Positions 38,540 to 44,983 of a stretch of DNA of 44,983 nt are shown here, one piece after another. This stretch comes from Staphylospora marina. GTDB taxonomy: Bacteria; Bacillota; Bacilli; Thermoactinomycetales; Thermoactinomycetaceae. A model generated the notes under the pieces. It did not search any database and was not told the DNA's origin. It worked only from the letters and a program-made list of their open reading frames with translations. Each line of letters starts with the position of its first letter. The first letter of the stretch is position 1. Both the position numbers and the translations under genes were made by a program. Location: contig NZ_CP034119.1 of NCBI RefSeq assembly GCF_003856495.1, forward strand, positions 1-44,983. The letters are read 5' to 3'.

Positions 38540-39799
38540 CTAACCCTCATACCTTTCAATCAACCGGTCCAACAAAACCAAAGCATCTTCTTTCTCATCC
38601 TCTGCAATCAGACGGAAGATCTCTTTGAGATCCGCCCGTGTCTGCGCTCGTTCCTCTGCCTTGTTCAGTTTTTCCTCCAATTTGGCAACAGGTATATGGT
38701 AGTGCATGAAGGCATTTCGTGTACACTTGCGGATGGCGTGGGCCAGATCTCCGGTCTCCACCGCTCGGTGACAGCTCCCGCACAGTGTAATTAGATTCTC
38801 CATTGAATGGTCGCCACCATTTTTCCGTTTGATTCGATGGTGCACATGGAGATCGGTGTCTTTCTTGCAGATCCGGCAGGCGTAGCCGTCGCGCTTCTTG
38901 ACCTGCTCCTTGATGCTTTCCGAGAACGACACGTTCCAGTAGTCAATTGCTGTGCCGTTCAAGTGGTTGCCAGTTTTCTTTAAATCCTTGATTAGCTTGG
39001 TAACAATTAGGCGAACTTCATCTTCAATGGATTCTCTAATTTGTTGTTCCATCCAAACCTTTGAAGGCGATTGCCCTTTCCGATAGGCTGCACTCGCGCG
39101 ACTAGTGCATCGAGTTGAACAATACTTCCGTTGCTTTGACCGGACAAATGGGACTTCAAATTCTTTTTTACAGTATCTACAAACAAGCTTTGTAGGCTTG
39201 TTTCTGCATTCGTCCGAGCAGAATTTAGCGGTCGAAAAGTACGCTGTAAAGACTTGGTTGCAAACAACACACTTTTTTTCATAGACTGGCCTTTCAAAAG
39301 GCTTGGGGGTGTTTTTGCATTTTGAACAATACTTTGCTTGATCTGCTTGATACTTAAAAACAGTGTACTCCGTCTGGCATACAGTACAGACTTTGACAAC
39401 TTGCGTCTTGAGGCATTCAGGGCAATGGCGGACATTAGCAGTCGGCGCTCGGAATTGCTTGTCGCAAGAAACACATGTAAGTAGGTATCGGTTCTTTCGG
39501 CATTCATCCGAACAACACTTAGCATGATTCACCTGGTGACGAGGGACCGAAAATTCTTTTTGGCAAACAACACAAATTTTTTTGACCAATGCCTTTCTGC
39601 ACTCAGGGCAAGAACTAATGGATCTGGTTGGATACATGAAGTCTTTGCCGCATATAGAGCATTTGCATTTATAGTGGTATTTCTCCGCAACTTTTCTGCA
39701 CGGTTCCGAACAATACTTTGCATTCGGATGGGTCGAATCAAAAGCGTTTAGACAGACCACACAAAGATGATGATATTTCGCCTTTGCCTGGGCGGTCAT
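38540..39799 (-). CDS. HNH endonuclease with a tandem zinc-finger array
   Basis: A 419-aa protein. Residues ~12-235 contain about seven repeats of 30-34 residues, each with CxxC and a second CxxC or CxxxC pair (CVVC...CSEPC, CSIC...CPEC, CVVC...CSDEC, and so on). After a basic linker comes an HNH domain near 300-350 (KKRDGYACRICKKDTDLHVH, then ENLITLCGSCHRAVETGD) and a helical tail. It is visibly AT-richer than its neighbours, which suggests recent gain as a mobile homing nuclease. The start follows GAGGTGAACAAAA. Confidence 0.88.
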   Translation of the reverse strand: MTAQAKAKYHHLCVVCLNAFDSTHPNAKYCSEPCRKVAEKYHYKCKCSICGKDFMYPTRSISSCPECRKALVKKICVVCQKEFSVPRHQVNHAKCCSDECRKNRYLLTCVSCDKQFRAPTANVRHCPECLKTQVVKVCTVCQTEYTVFKYQADQAKYCSKCKNTPKPFERPVYEKKCVVCNQVFTAYFSTAKFCSDECRNKPTKLVCRYCKKEFEVPFVRSKQRKYCSTRCTSRASAAYRKGQSPSKVWMEQQIRESIEDEVRLIVTKLIKDLKKTGNHLNGTAIDYWNVSFSESIKEQVKKRDGYACRICKKDTDLHVHHRIKRKNGGDHSMENLITLCGSCHRAVETGDLAHAIRKCTRNAFMHYHIPVAKLEEKLNKAEERAQTRADLKEIFRLIAEDEKEDALVLLDRLIERYEG

Positions 39800-40045
39800 T
39801 TTTTGTTCACCTCTTAGGGGTCATGTATACGAAAATTCCACCCGTCAGAACGAATTCTAGCCGTCTCACAGCCGTCAGAAAGACCCTATCCAGTCTACCC
39901 TACGCACAATCGCAAGTTAAAGCATTAAAGACAGACGCAAACCCTTTGAAAATAGAGGGTTTTCCAATTTATTGCACCAACAATGACCGTTACATGTCCA
40001 TTGTCTCAAGGAACCGTAACTTTTTTTGCATATCTGATGGGAGGA
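39800..40045 (-). other. AT-rich gap between rep and the HNH gene
   Basis: About 246 bases without a gene. It contains CCGTCAGAA twice (around 39842 and 39868) and a weak AACCCT/AGGGTT hairpin near 39940-39962 that may end the rep transcript. Nothing else recognised. Confidence 0.4.
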
Positions 40046-41101
40046 TCACCGGAGCTGTTCCCGCTGCCGGCGCAGTTCGAAGCGTTCTTTCATCAGTTTC
40101 AGCTTGGCGCTGATCTCTTCCTGGTTCATGGGCGGTTCTTCCTCCATGGCTGCAGCTTCTTCGCGTTTGCTTTTTAAGTTGTCAGGGGTGCTTTTGACGG
40201 TTTCACGATTCGATCCGCGCGAGTTCCAGGAACGACGCGGTTTGGTTTGGCCGGCATCTTCGTGGAACTCCCACGGTGCCCCCTTTCTCTCTGCAGCCAG
40301 AGCGCTGGCCAGAACCTGGAACGCCCCGGATCTGATCGGGACGTGATTTCTGATGAGCGTGATCAGCTTCAGGACCCGCTCCACAGGAATTTCGAAATCC
40401 ATGATTTCTTCCAGTTGGAACTCATCCAATTCCTCCTGGAAAGCCTTCCGGAATTTTTCGGTGATTCGGGCGTGATCGCCCGCGGCGTACCCACCAACGG
40501 ACGAACCAACTGACTGACCGTCATAGGTCGTTGCGTCCGTACGTTGGGACGCTGCGTCCGTACCGAAATTACTGGGGTTTTCGCTTCCCCTCAGATTTTT
40601 CGGATAGGACGCTGCGTCCGTACCGGATTCAGCGAGGTTTCCGTCAAAGTCCATATTTTTCGGTTGGGACGCTGCGTCCGTACGTTGGGACGCTGCGTCA
40701 CTTTCAAAAAATTTGGTGCTCTCTCGCACCTTGATGACTTCCAAACCTTCCACTTGGGAAGGGTGCATCAGTATGTATTCGTTGGATGTTTTCATATTCT
40801 CATCGGTTCTGCGGTTTATCTTCCGGATCAAACCCACTTCCACCAAATAGTTGATACAACGTTGAGCGTTTTTCTCTGATTGTTCGGTCAGCTTTGCAAC
40901 GGTCTCAATGGCCGGGAATACCTCGCCGTAAATGTCCAGGTAACGGGCGAGGCAAATGTAAGTCAACTTTACTGCCGTCCCGGACAGTTTCGCCCATTTT
41001 TTCCTGCTGGGCTCCCAATATTTCCCCTCCAAACGGACGAACCAAATAATATCTGGCGTCCGGAATTCATCCGATTTCCAACCTTTGCGCATTTTCGCCA
41101 T
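40046..41101 (-). CDS. Plasmid replication initiator with winged-helix domain
   Basis: A 351-aa protein. Residues ~40-110 form a winged helix (AVKLTYICLARYLDIYGEVF, PAIETVAKLTEQSEKNAQRC, INYLVEVGLIRKINRR), the type seen in plasmid and phage initiators. Residues ~134-190 repeat TDAAS motifs, encoded by DNA repeats that look like iterons. The end is charged and helical. The ATG at 41101 follows GGGAGGG. Its leader has an antisense promoter and an attenuator, so it is the likely copy-number-controlled Rep. Confidence 0.78.
   Translation of the reverse strand: MAKMRKGWKSDEFRTPDIIWFVRLEGKYWEPSRKKWAKLSGTAVKLTYICLARYLDIYGEVFPAIETVAKLTEQSEKNAQRCINYLVEVGLIRKINRRTDENMKTSNEYILMHPSQVEGLEVIKVRESTKFFESDAASQRTDAASQPKNMDFDGNLAESGTDAASYPKNLRGSENPSNFGTDAASQRTDATTYDGQSVGSSVGGYAAGDHARITEKFRKAFQEELDEFQLEEIMDFEIPVERVLKLITLIRNHVPIRSGAFQVLASALAAERKGAPWEFHEDAGQTKPRRSWNSRGSNRETVKSTPDNLKSKREEAAAMEEEPPMNQEEISAKLKLMKERFELRRQREQLR
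40529..40699. repeat. Iteron-like repeats inside the rep gene
   Basis: GGACGCTGCGTCCGTAC occurs at 40547-40563, 40607-40623 and 40667-40683, exactly 60 bases apart, with partial copies at ~40529 and 40687-40699. The core GGACGC-T-GCGTCC is a perfect palindrome. ATTTTTCGG precedes two of the copies. Likely origin sites bound by the initiator. Confidence 0.8.
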
Positions 41102-41103
41102 AC

Positions 41104-41145
41104 AAAAAACCCTCCCATTTCGGCCTGTCGGGCCGCCTGGCAGGG
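41104..41145 (-). terminator. Attenuator overlapping the rep ribosome binding site
   Basis: In the rep leader CCCTGCC (41145-41139) can pair with GGGAGGG (41116-41110, the ribosome binding site) and is followed by TTTTTT (41109-41104). An alternative pairing of CGAGAGCGACC (41154-41144) with GGTCGCTCTCG (41260-41250) earlier in the leader would disrupt it. Confidence 0.65.
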
Positions 41146-41188
41146 TCGCTCTCGGATCCGCTCTCACCTGTATCCATTTTTTCTCGTC

Positions 41189-41217
41189 TTGACCTCAGGG
41201 GTCAGAACGGATACAAT
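41189..41217 (+). promoter_or_regulatory. Antisense promoter with operator
   Basis: -35 TTGACC (41189-41194), 17-base spacer, -10 TACAAT (41212-41217). The inverted repeat TGACC-tcagg-GGTCA (41190-41204) overlaps -35 and spacer. Confidence 0.82.
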
Positions 41218-41223
41218 GGTGGT

Positions 41224-41288
41224 GACAATTTGAAACGAAATGCATTGATCGAGAGCGACCTGTGGCCCAACAGGTCGTTCGCTTTTTT
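41224..41288 (+). ncRNA. Candidate antisense RNA controlling rep
   Basis: A transcript from the promoter at 41189-41217 would run about 65 nt to a terminator: CGACCTGT (41256-41263) against ACAGGTCG (41270-41277), then TTTTTT at 41283-41288. It is fully complementary to the rep leader, whose promoter lies at 41297-41326. The layout matches RNAIII-type copy control of Inc18 plasmids. Confidence 0.65.
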
Positions 41289-41296
41289 CTGAAGCC

Positions 41297-41326
41297 ATTC
41301 TACCACCAGCAGACAAACTTGGACAA
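41297..41326 (-). promoter_or_regulatory. rep promoter
   Basis: On the minus strand -35 TTGTCC (41326-41321), 18-base spacer, extended -10 TGGTAGAAT (box 41302-41297). The leader to the rep start would be about 190 nt. Confidence 0.65.
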
Positions 41327-41360
41327 GCGATTTGCAGAATTTTGGGAAAGGAGCCGAAAC

Positions 41361-41522
41361 ATGCAGATCACCGAGAAAGTGATCCGTGAGACCCCCAGTG
41401 GCCAGCGTGTGTTCTTCTGTGACCAGTGCTTCCGTGTCCGCTCGGAAAAGGAACTGGCGGTCGTCCTTGAATCGCACAAGGACGGGAGCCTGCACCCTGT
41501 TTGTCGGAGCTGTTACCGCTAA
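41361..41522 (+). CDS. 53-aa zinc-finger protein
   Basis: MQITEKVIRETPSGQRVFFC then DQCFRVRSEKELAVV and a final CRSCYR; two CxxC pairs form a small zinc finger. The ATG follows GGGAAAGGAG. It lies beyond the antisense RNA terminator, so read-through may express it. Possibly a copy-control or host-takeover factor; inference only. Confidence 0.7.
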   Translation: MQITEKVIRETPSGQRVFFCDQCFRVRSEKELAVVLESHKDGSLHPVCRSCYR

Positions 41523-41528
41523 TTACAG

Positions 41529-41560
41529 CCGCCCCACCCGATCCGGATGGGGCGGTTTTT
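41529..41560 (+). terminator. Terminator of the zinc-finger gene
   Basis: CCGCCCCA (41529-41536) pairs with TGGGGCGG (41548-41555), followed by TTTTT. Confidence 0.85.
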
Positions 41561-42777
41561 CATGATGCTTCCTCTTTCAACATGGCGGCGTATTTTGCGC
41601 ACATGGATTTCGAGAAGGTCGAGAACTTCTTTTGGATCTCTACGCGGCCAGGGAGTTTACCGTTTTCGGATTGGTATTTTTTCGCCCAGCGTTTGACTCG
41701 GGCGAACTCCCGATCTGTCGATTTCTTAGGCTTGGCAGTTTTCGCTTTGGCGGACGCTTTCGTGTCCGCCTTTTGGTCCTTCGCCGCGTCCACTTTTACG
41801 TCTGCTTGAGTGTCCGTCTGCGCGTATGTTTCCGTGTCCGCTTTTGCGCCCGGTTCCGTGTCCACTTTTACGCCCGCTGTCGCGTCCGCCTTCGTGTCCA
41901 CTTTCGCGTCCTCATCTGCGCCCGTGATTGCGTCCGCATTTCCGCCTGCCTCCGTGTCCGGTCTTGCGTCCGCTTTTGCGCCCAGTTCCGTGTCCGCCTT
42001 TGCGTCCGATTCCACGCCCGCAAATGCGTCCGCTTCTGCGCCAGCTTTGGTGTCCGTCACGACCGTTTCCGCGTCCGGATTTGCGTCCGTTTTTGCGTCC
42101 GGAGCCGCGTCCACTGTCTCTTCTTTCTTTTCAAACTTCGATTTGATCCATTCCCAGAGCCGATTTGATTTCTTTTCTTCTTTCCGGAATTGGTAAGCAA
42201 GGACACGTTTCATCACCAGCAGAAGGATCGGCGTGCTGATTCCGATCGTTTTCCCGATCAAGTTGTTTGCCATGCCCATGTAGTTGGAGACAACGACAAA
42301 CGCAAATCCCATCAAAAAACCGATCCAAGGAGCCTGGCCACTTTTTTCCCCACGGTAATGGTCCAGGTCGATCAAGATTGAACAGTAGATGAAAACCGTT
42401 TCCCACACGCCAACGAAAACGAGCGCTGCGGTGCCAGACATCCCGGCGAAAACGAGCATATTGTATGAGTGTCCAACCGAGACGTAGATGATCGCCGCCA
42501 TCAGCAAAATATTGATGGCGATGAGAACCGCCCGGACAAGGAACCCCCATGTCCCTTTCGCCGTTGCCTTGATTCCCCGACCGATGGACCGGAACATGGG
42601 CCCGAAGTCGCCGAACCAATCGAAGAGCCAATAGAGACCGCGAACGACAAAATTGGGCTTCCTTGTATGCCCCCGACGCACCCAGCTGGGGATTTCCGAT
42701 TGATCGATTGCGTTTGAGATGAGTTCTTTTCGGACAAATTTTTTCCGATTTCTCAAGCGCAAAACGTTGTGGTACAA
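41560..42777 (-). CDS. Four-TM protein with Asp/Ala repeat linker and HTH tail (SpdB/DUF2637-like)
   Basis: About 405 aa. Four membrane helices at ~78-100, 104-134, 151-170 and 174-194 (VRAVLIAINILLMAAIIYVS, GFLMGFAFVVVSNYMGMANN, GISTPILLLVMKRVLAYQ). Residues 222-350 are a low-complexity Asp/Ala/Thr/Lys repeat, and 355-403 look like a winged helix (QSENGKLPGRVEIQKKFSTF). The topology resembles the DUF2637/SpdB proteins of actinobacterial conjugative plasmids. I start at TTG 42777, nine bases after AAGGAG; a GTG at 42867 overlapping the upstream stop is the alternative. Confidence 0.75.
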   Translation of the reverse strand: MYHNVLRLRNRKKFVRKELISNAIDQSEIPSWVRRGHTRKPNFVVRGLYWLFDWFGDFGPMFRSIGRGIKATAKGTWGFLVRAVLIAINILLMAAIIYVSVGHSYNMLVFAGMSGTAALVFVGVWETVFIYCSILIDLDHYRGEKSGQAPWIGFLMGFAFVVVSNYMGMANNLIGKTIGISTPILLLVMKRVLAYQFRKEEKKSNRLWEWIKSKFEKKEETVDAAPDAKTDANPDAETVVTDTKAGAEADAFAGVESDAKADTELGAKADARPDTEAGGNADAITGADEDAKVDTKADATAGVKVDTEPGAKADTETYAQTDTQADVKVDAAKDQKADTKASAKAKTAKPKKSTDREFARVKRWAKKYQSENGKLPGRVEIQKKFSTFSKSMCAKYAAMLKEEAS

Positions 42778-42863
42778 TTGAATCCGCTCCTTCTTGTTGG
42801 AGGTTTGCCCTGGGCGATGAGACGGATCGTCCGGGGCTTTAATTTTTGTCGGAGGAGCATCCC

Positions 42864-43043
42864 TCACTTGATGCCGTATTCCCTCCGCACCAAGTCCAGC
42901 GCCGCCTTGAACCCCTTCTTGAACGCTTCGATTTCTTCGGCGGTATGGCAAGCTATCCCACTTTGCAGTATGCTTTCTGCCGCATTTTCAAAGGTCTCCA
43001 GCGTTTTCGCCAAACTGGAGATGCGCACTATTTGCTGTGCCAA
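42864..43043 (-). CDS. Small hypothetical helical protein
   Basis: A 59-aa protein starting with TTG at 43043 after AGGAGGTGGTAAA: LAQQIVRISSLAKTLETFEN then EEIEAFKKGFKAALDLVRRE. No family recognised. First gene of the unit with the four-TM protein. Confidence 0.6.
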   Translation of the reverse strand: MAQQIVRISSLAKTLETFENAAESILQSGIACHTAEEIEAFKKGFKAALDLVRREYGIK

Positions 43044-43072
43044 TTTACCACCTCCTATATCAACTGATTCAA

Positions 43073-43101
43073 ATTGTATCATGCAATTCAAATATAATCA
43101 A
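43073..43101 (-). promoter_or_regulatory. Promoter of the four-TM operon
   Basis: On the minus strand -35 TTGATT (43101-43096), 17-base spacer, -10 TACAAT (43078-43073). An imperfect palindrome (TTGAATTG...CAATTTGAA) overlaps the -10. Confidence 0.72.
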
Positions 43102-43116
43102 TACTCGAAACATAAC

Positions 43117-43150
43117 AAAAATGAGCCGACGGGTTCAACGCCCATCGGCT
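43117..43150 (-). terminator. Terminator of the partition operon
   Basis: On the minus strand AGCCGATGGG pairs with CCCGTCGGCT (one G-T pair) and is followed by CATTTTTG. It overlaps the end of the RHH partition gene. Confidence 0.75.
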
Positions 43151-43668
43151 TTTCGTATGCTCTCGAAATCCGGAATACCCAGTTCATCCAGGTGCTTTTT
43201 CACGGCCTCGATCACGATTTCCCGCTCAAACAGATCCAAAACGGCAGCGGCCATCTTGAGCCGGCGGGCCAATGCGGACGGCATTTCGATGGTTTTCTTT
43301 TCGAGCCGCTCCCGAGCTGGTTTTCTGGGTTGCTGGTTTTCCGGGGATATGGTTTTCTGGGAAGCTGTATTTCCGGTTTCCTGTAGTTCCGGTTTTACAG
43401 ATTCCTGTATTTCTGGTTTTTCGGTTTTGCGCTTATCCCGTTTTACAGTTTTCTGGGTTTCCGTATGTACAGAAACCTGTATTTCTGATTTTGCGTCTTC
43501 CTGTAGTTCAGGTTTTACGGTAATACTGGTTTCAGGTTTTACGGTTTTCTGGTTTTCCGTCAAACCGGATTCCTGTATTTCAGGTTTTCTGGCTTCCTGT
43601 TTTTGTGGTTTTCCGGTTTTCTTGGTGATGTCGCTGAGTAGATCATCGAACAGCTTCTTTTTGGACAC
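43135..43668 (-). CDS. RHH partition partner (ParB-like adaptor) with repeat region
   Basis: A 177-aa protein. The C-terminal ~55 residues have an RHH-like pattern (KKTIEMPSALARRLKMAAAV, FEREIVIEAVKKHLDELGI). Residues ~15-115 are a run of short repeats of the type K-P-E-[IL]-Q-E-x and T-x-T-Q-K-T-V-K. It overlaps the parA stop by 26 bases, the place of the centromere-binding protein in small par operons. The unstructured repeat region would suit ParA stimulation. Confidence 0.75.
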   Translation of the reverse strand: MSKKKLFDDLLSDITKKTGKPQKQEARKPEIQESGLTENQKTVKPETSITVKPELQEDAKSEIQVSVHTETQKTVKRDKRKTEKPEIQESVKPELQETGNTASQKTISPENQQPRKPARERLEKKTIEMPSALARRLKMAAAVLDLFEREIVIEAVKKHLDELGIPDFESIRKADGR

Positions 43669-44425
43669 GATCCATCAGCTCCTTCACCAGGGAGATGTAG
43701 GGGGCGAGAGTGATCCGGTCCTTGGCCGTTTCCTTCTTGAGCCCGATCAGAGAATACTCTTTAATCCGGGCGCGTCGCTTGATGACCGTGTCGAAGAGGA
43801 GATCGTTATAGTGGTTTTTGGCCTTTTGGTAAATGGCTTCATCAATCGCCGCGACGCTGTCCATCATGGAAGTGATCACGCCGAGGAATTTGAGGTTCGG
43901 ATTGATGTTCTCCTGGATCAGCTCCACGGTTTCCTCGTATCGGAGGAGACCGTCGAAGCAGAACGGTTCCGGCTGGAACACGGCGATGGTGAAATCCGAT
44001 GCGGCCAGACCGTTCAGCGTTTGGTCTCCGAGGTTCGGCGGGAGGTCGATGAAGATGAAGTCATACTCATCCTTCAGGAGACCGATGGTTTCCGCCAGAA
44101 GGCGGTAGGGATGGCCATCGTATTCGGTATAGAGGTACTTGCTCAGATACGCCAGATAGTCGTCGGCCGGGATCAGGTCGAAATTCTCCCGTACCCTATG
44201 GATGTAAGGGCGGGGATCTCTGGATTTCATCGCCTCAAAGATAGTCCGATCTTCAAAGTCGAAAAGACTTTGCCTGGTGACCATCTGCGTGAAATTTCCT
44301 TGTGGATCAAAATCGATGCCCAAAACCTTATGGCCGGCTTCGGACAGGATGTCAGCAAGGGTGGAGCAGGTCGTGGTCTTCCCCACGCCACCTTTCCCCA
44401 TGCCGACAGAGATAATGTGACCCAT
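43643..44425 (-). CDS. parA: ParA-family partition ATPase
   Basis: A 260-aa deviant Walker ATPase. GMGKGGVGKTTT (residues ~9-20), GIDFDPQGNFTQ and FIFIDLPPNLGDQT are the family motifs. It would segregate the plasmid prophage. The ATG at 44425 follows AGGAGGCTGGAAAT; the longer frame lacks a site and runs through a terminator. Its partner is encoded directly downstream. Confidence 0.94.
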   Translation of the reverse strand: MGHIISVGMGKGGVGKTTTCSTLADILSEAGHKVLGIDFDPQGNFTQMVTRQSLFDFEDRTIFEAMKSRDPRPYIHRVRENFDLIPADDYLAYLSKYLYTEYDGHPYRLLAETIGLLKDEYDFIFIDLPPNLGDQTLNGLAASDFTIAVFQPEPFCFDGLLRYEETVELIQENINPNLKFLGVITSMMDSVAAIDEAIYQKAKNHYNDLLFDTVIKRRARIKEYSLIGLKKETAKDRITLAPYISLVKELMDRVQKEAVR

Positions 44426-44440
44426 ATTTCCAGCCTCCTG

Positions 44441-44490
44441 TAAATGCAGATTGCTGTGAAACTGTATTGCTGTATTTACTACGATGACAA
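44441..44490 (-). promoter_or_regulatory. par promoter and repeat sites
   Basis: On the minus strand -35 TTGTCA (44490-44485), 18-base spacer, -10 TACAGT (44466-44461). ATTGCTGT occurs at 44450-44457 and 44466-44473, 16 bases apart, and GTAAATGCAG/CTGTATTTAC form outer arms. Candidate operator/centromere for the RHH protein. Confidence 0.65.
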
Positions 44491-44491
44491 A

Positions 44492-44537
44492 TAAAAAAAG
44501 CCCTGTGAACCCCCAAAAATGGGAGCTCACAGGGCTT
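44492..44537 (-). terminator. Terminator of the late operon
   Basis: On the minus strand AAGCCCTGTGA (44537-44527) pairs with TCACAGGGCTT (44508-44498) and a run of seven T follows (44499-44493). It lies 120 bases past the amidase stop. Between it and the stop (44538-44656) I see no supported gene. Confidence 0.9.
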
Positions 44538-44656
44538 GATGATTCCACGCTGGATTCAACAAAAAGAAAGGGCGACGGGCGCAGAGCATTGAGTAGAACG
44601 GACGTGTTTTCACCTCCGATTGTTGGATTTTGGGGTGCCCGCCGCCCTGGTGGCAC

Positions 44657-44983
44657 TTAGTCACGGGGTTTGACGACAATTTCCTTGGCTCCGCCGGCAA
44701 CGGCTTTCTGCACGGCTTCGCCGATCAGATTGGGGACAGCGCTGTCCAGCACCGCTTTGCCGTCCACCGTCACCCGGTACATCGGCTTAGGCGGGGCTGG
44801 CGGAGCTTCAGGGACGTATTTCACGCCGAAGTAGGCGCAAATCCCCTTGGCCGTGGCCACTGCGAACGCCTTCTGAACCTTCGGGTCCACCATCTGCGCC
44901 GCTTCCTCCAGACCCGGATCATCCATGAATCCGTACTCAATCAAAACCGCCGGCATCCGAGTTTCCCGGAGAACGTGGAAATT
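44657..44983 (-). CDS. N-acetylmuramoyl-L-alanine amidase, C-terminal part; begins at 397
   Basis: This is the C-terminal part of the endolysin that starts at 397. It opens with FHVLRETRMPAVLIEYGF, which contains the catalytic glutamate (E148 of the joined protein). A proline-rich linker (about residues 185-195) leads to a short C-terminal region of about 45 residues that may bind cell wall; it is not a LysM or SH3 repeat that I recognise. The frame joins 1..397 only if base 44983 and base 1 are the same base, i.e. a one-base terminal overlap. A strong terminator lies downstream at 44492-44537. Confidence 0.92.
   Translation of the reverse strand, partial: NFHVLRETRMPAVLIEYGFMDDPGLEEAAQMVDPKVQKAFAVATAKGICAYFGVKYVPEAPPAPPKPMYRVTVDGKAVLDSAVPNLIGEAVQKAVAGGAKEIVVKPRD

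Noticed and set aside
38466..40045. Group I or II intron around the HNH gene
   Set aside because: The flanking genes are complete, no split reading frame exists, and no conserved intron core was recognised.
41632..42196. Cys/Arg/Val- and Ser/Ala-rich plus-strand frames
   Set aside because: Antisense of the Asp/Ala repeat linker; no signals for translation.
43272..43523. Plus-strand frames rich in Phe/Ser/Val opposite the partition adaptor
   Set aside because: Low-complexity antisense of the minus-strand peptide repeats.
44538..44656. Possible 28-codon GTG frame after the amidase
   Set aside because: The GTG would sit inside its own GGAGGTG site and the frame ends in the terminator stem.
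1..44983. CRISPR array or tRNA genes
   Set aside because: I saw no regular spacer-repeat array and no tRNA-like cloverleaf. The 60-base repeats at 40547-40683 are only three full copies and lie within the rep coding frame. A covariance-model scan would be needed to exclude a tRNA.
1..44983. Insertion sequence or transposase
   Set aside because: No DDE or HUH transposase motif was found; the only recombinase is the small serine enzyme.

Overview
The window looks like one complete circular phage-plasmid (a temperate siphophage kept as an extrachromosomal plasmid), not a chromosome fragment. The endolysin gene runs off base 1 and re-enters at base 44983 in frame if bases 1 and 44983 are the same base, so the molecule would be a circle of about 44,982 bp. 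Strong AGGAGG ribosome binding sites, frequent TTG and GTG starts, and phage genes of Bacillota type suggest a Bacillota host. The fairly high GC by eye (mid 50s) would suit a thermophilic Bacillaceae or Thermoactinomycetaceae host, but that is inference.

Late module (minus strand, 16.8 kb down through base 1 and on to 44.66 kb): HNH nuclease, small and large terminase, portal, prohead protease, HK97-type capsid, head-tail joining proteins, major tail protein, tail chaperones G and GT (programmed -1 frameshift), tape measure, a Dit with an inserted lectin-like domain, a receptor-binding tail protein, then a PIG-L deacetylase, holin and amidase. A terminator follows at 44.5 kb.

Middle (17.4-21.9 kb): a two-TM protein, a GIY-YIG nuclease, a serine resolvase, a HicAB toxin-antitoxin pair, and the RinA-like and sigma-factor genes that probably switch on late genes. 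Early/lytic replication operon (22-28.4 kb, minus): RusA, a Dam-type methylase, a chain of tiny translationally coupled genes, DnaB helicase, a DnaD-like loader and a Sak4-like ATPase. It is driven by a well-formed promoter with palindromic operators.

Decision region (28.2-31.2 kb): a Cro-like HTH gene facing a CI-like repressor, followed by an RRNPP-type HTH-TPR regulator that overlaps a 43-aa secreted-peptide gene. This is a candidate peptide communication system for the lysis/lysogeny or copy-number choice.

Plasmid half (31.2-44.5 kb): a replication-relaxation family protein, a VirD4/HerA-type ATPase, a SpdB/DUF2637-like membrane protein, regulators with RHH domains, a zinc-finger-array HNH nuclease, a replication initiator carrying iterons inside its own gene, and a ParA/RHH partition pair. 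The rep leader shows the layout of antisense-RNA plus attenuator copy control. No integrase was recognised, which fits plasmid prophage maintenance.
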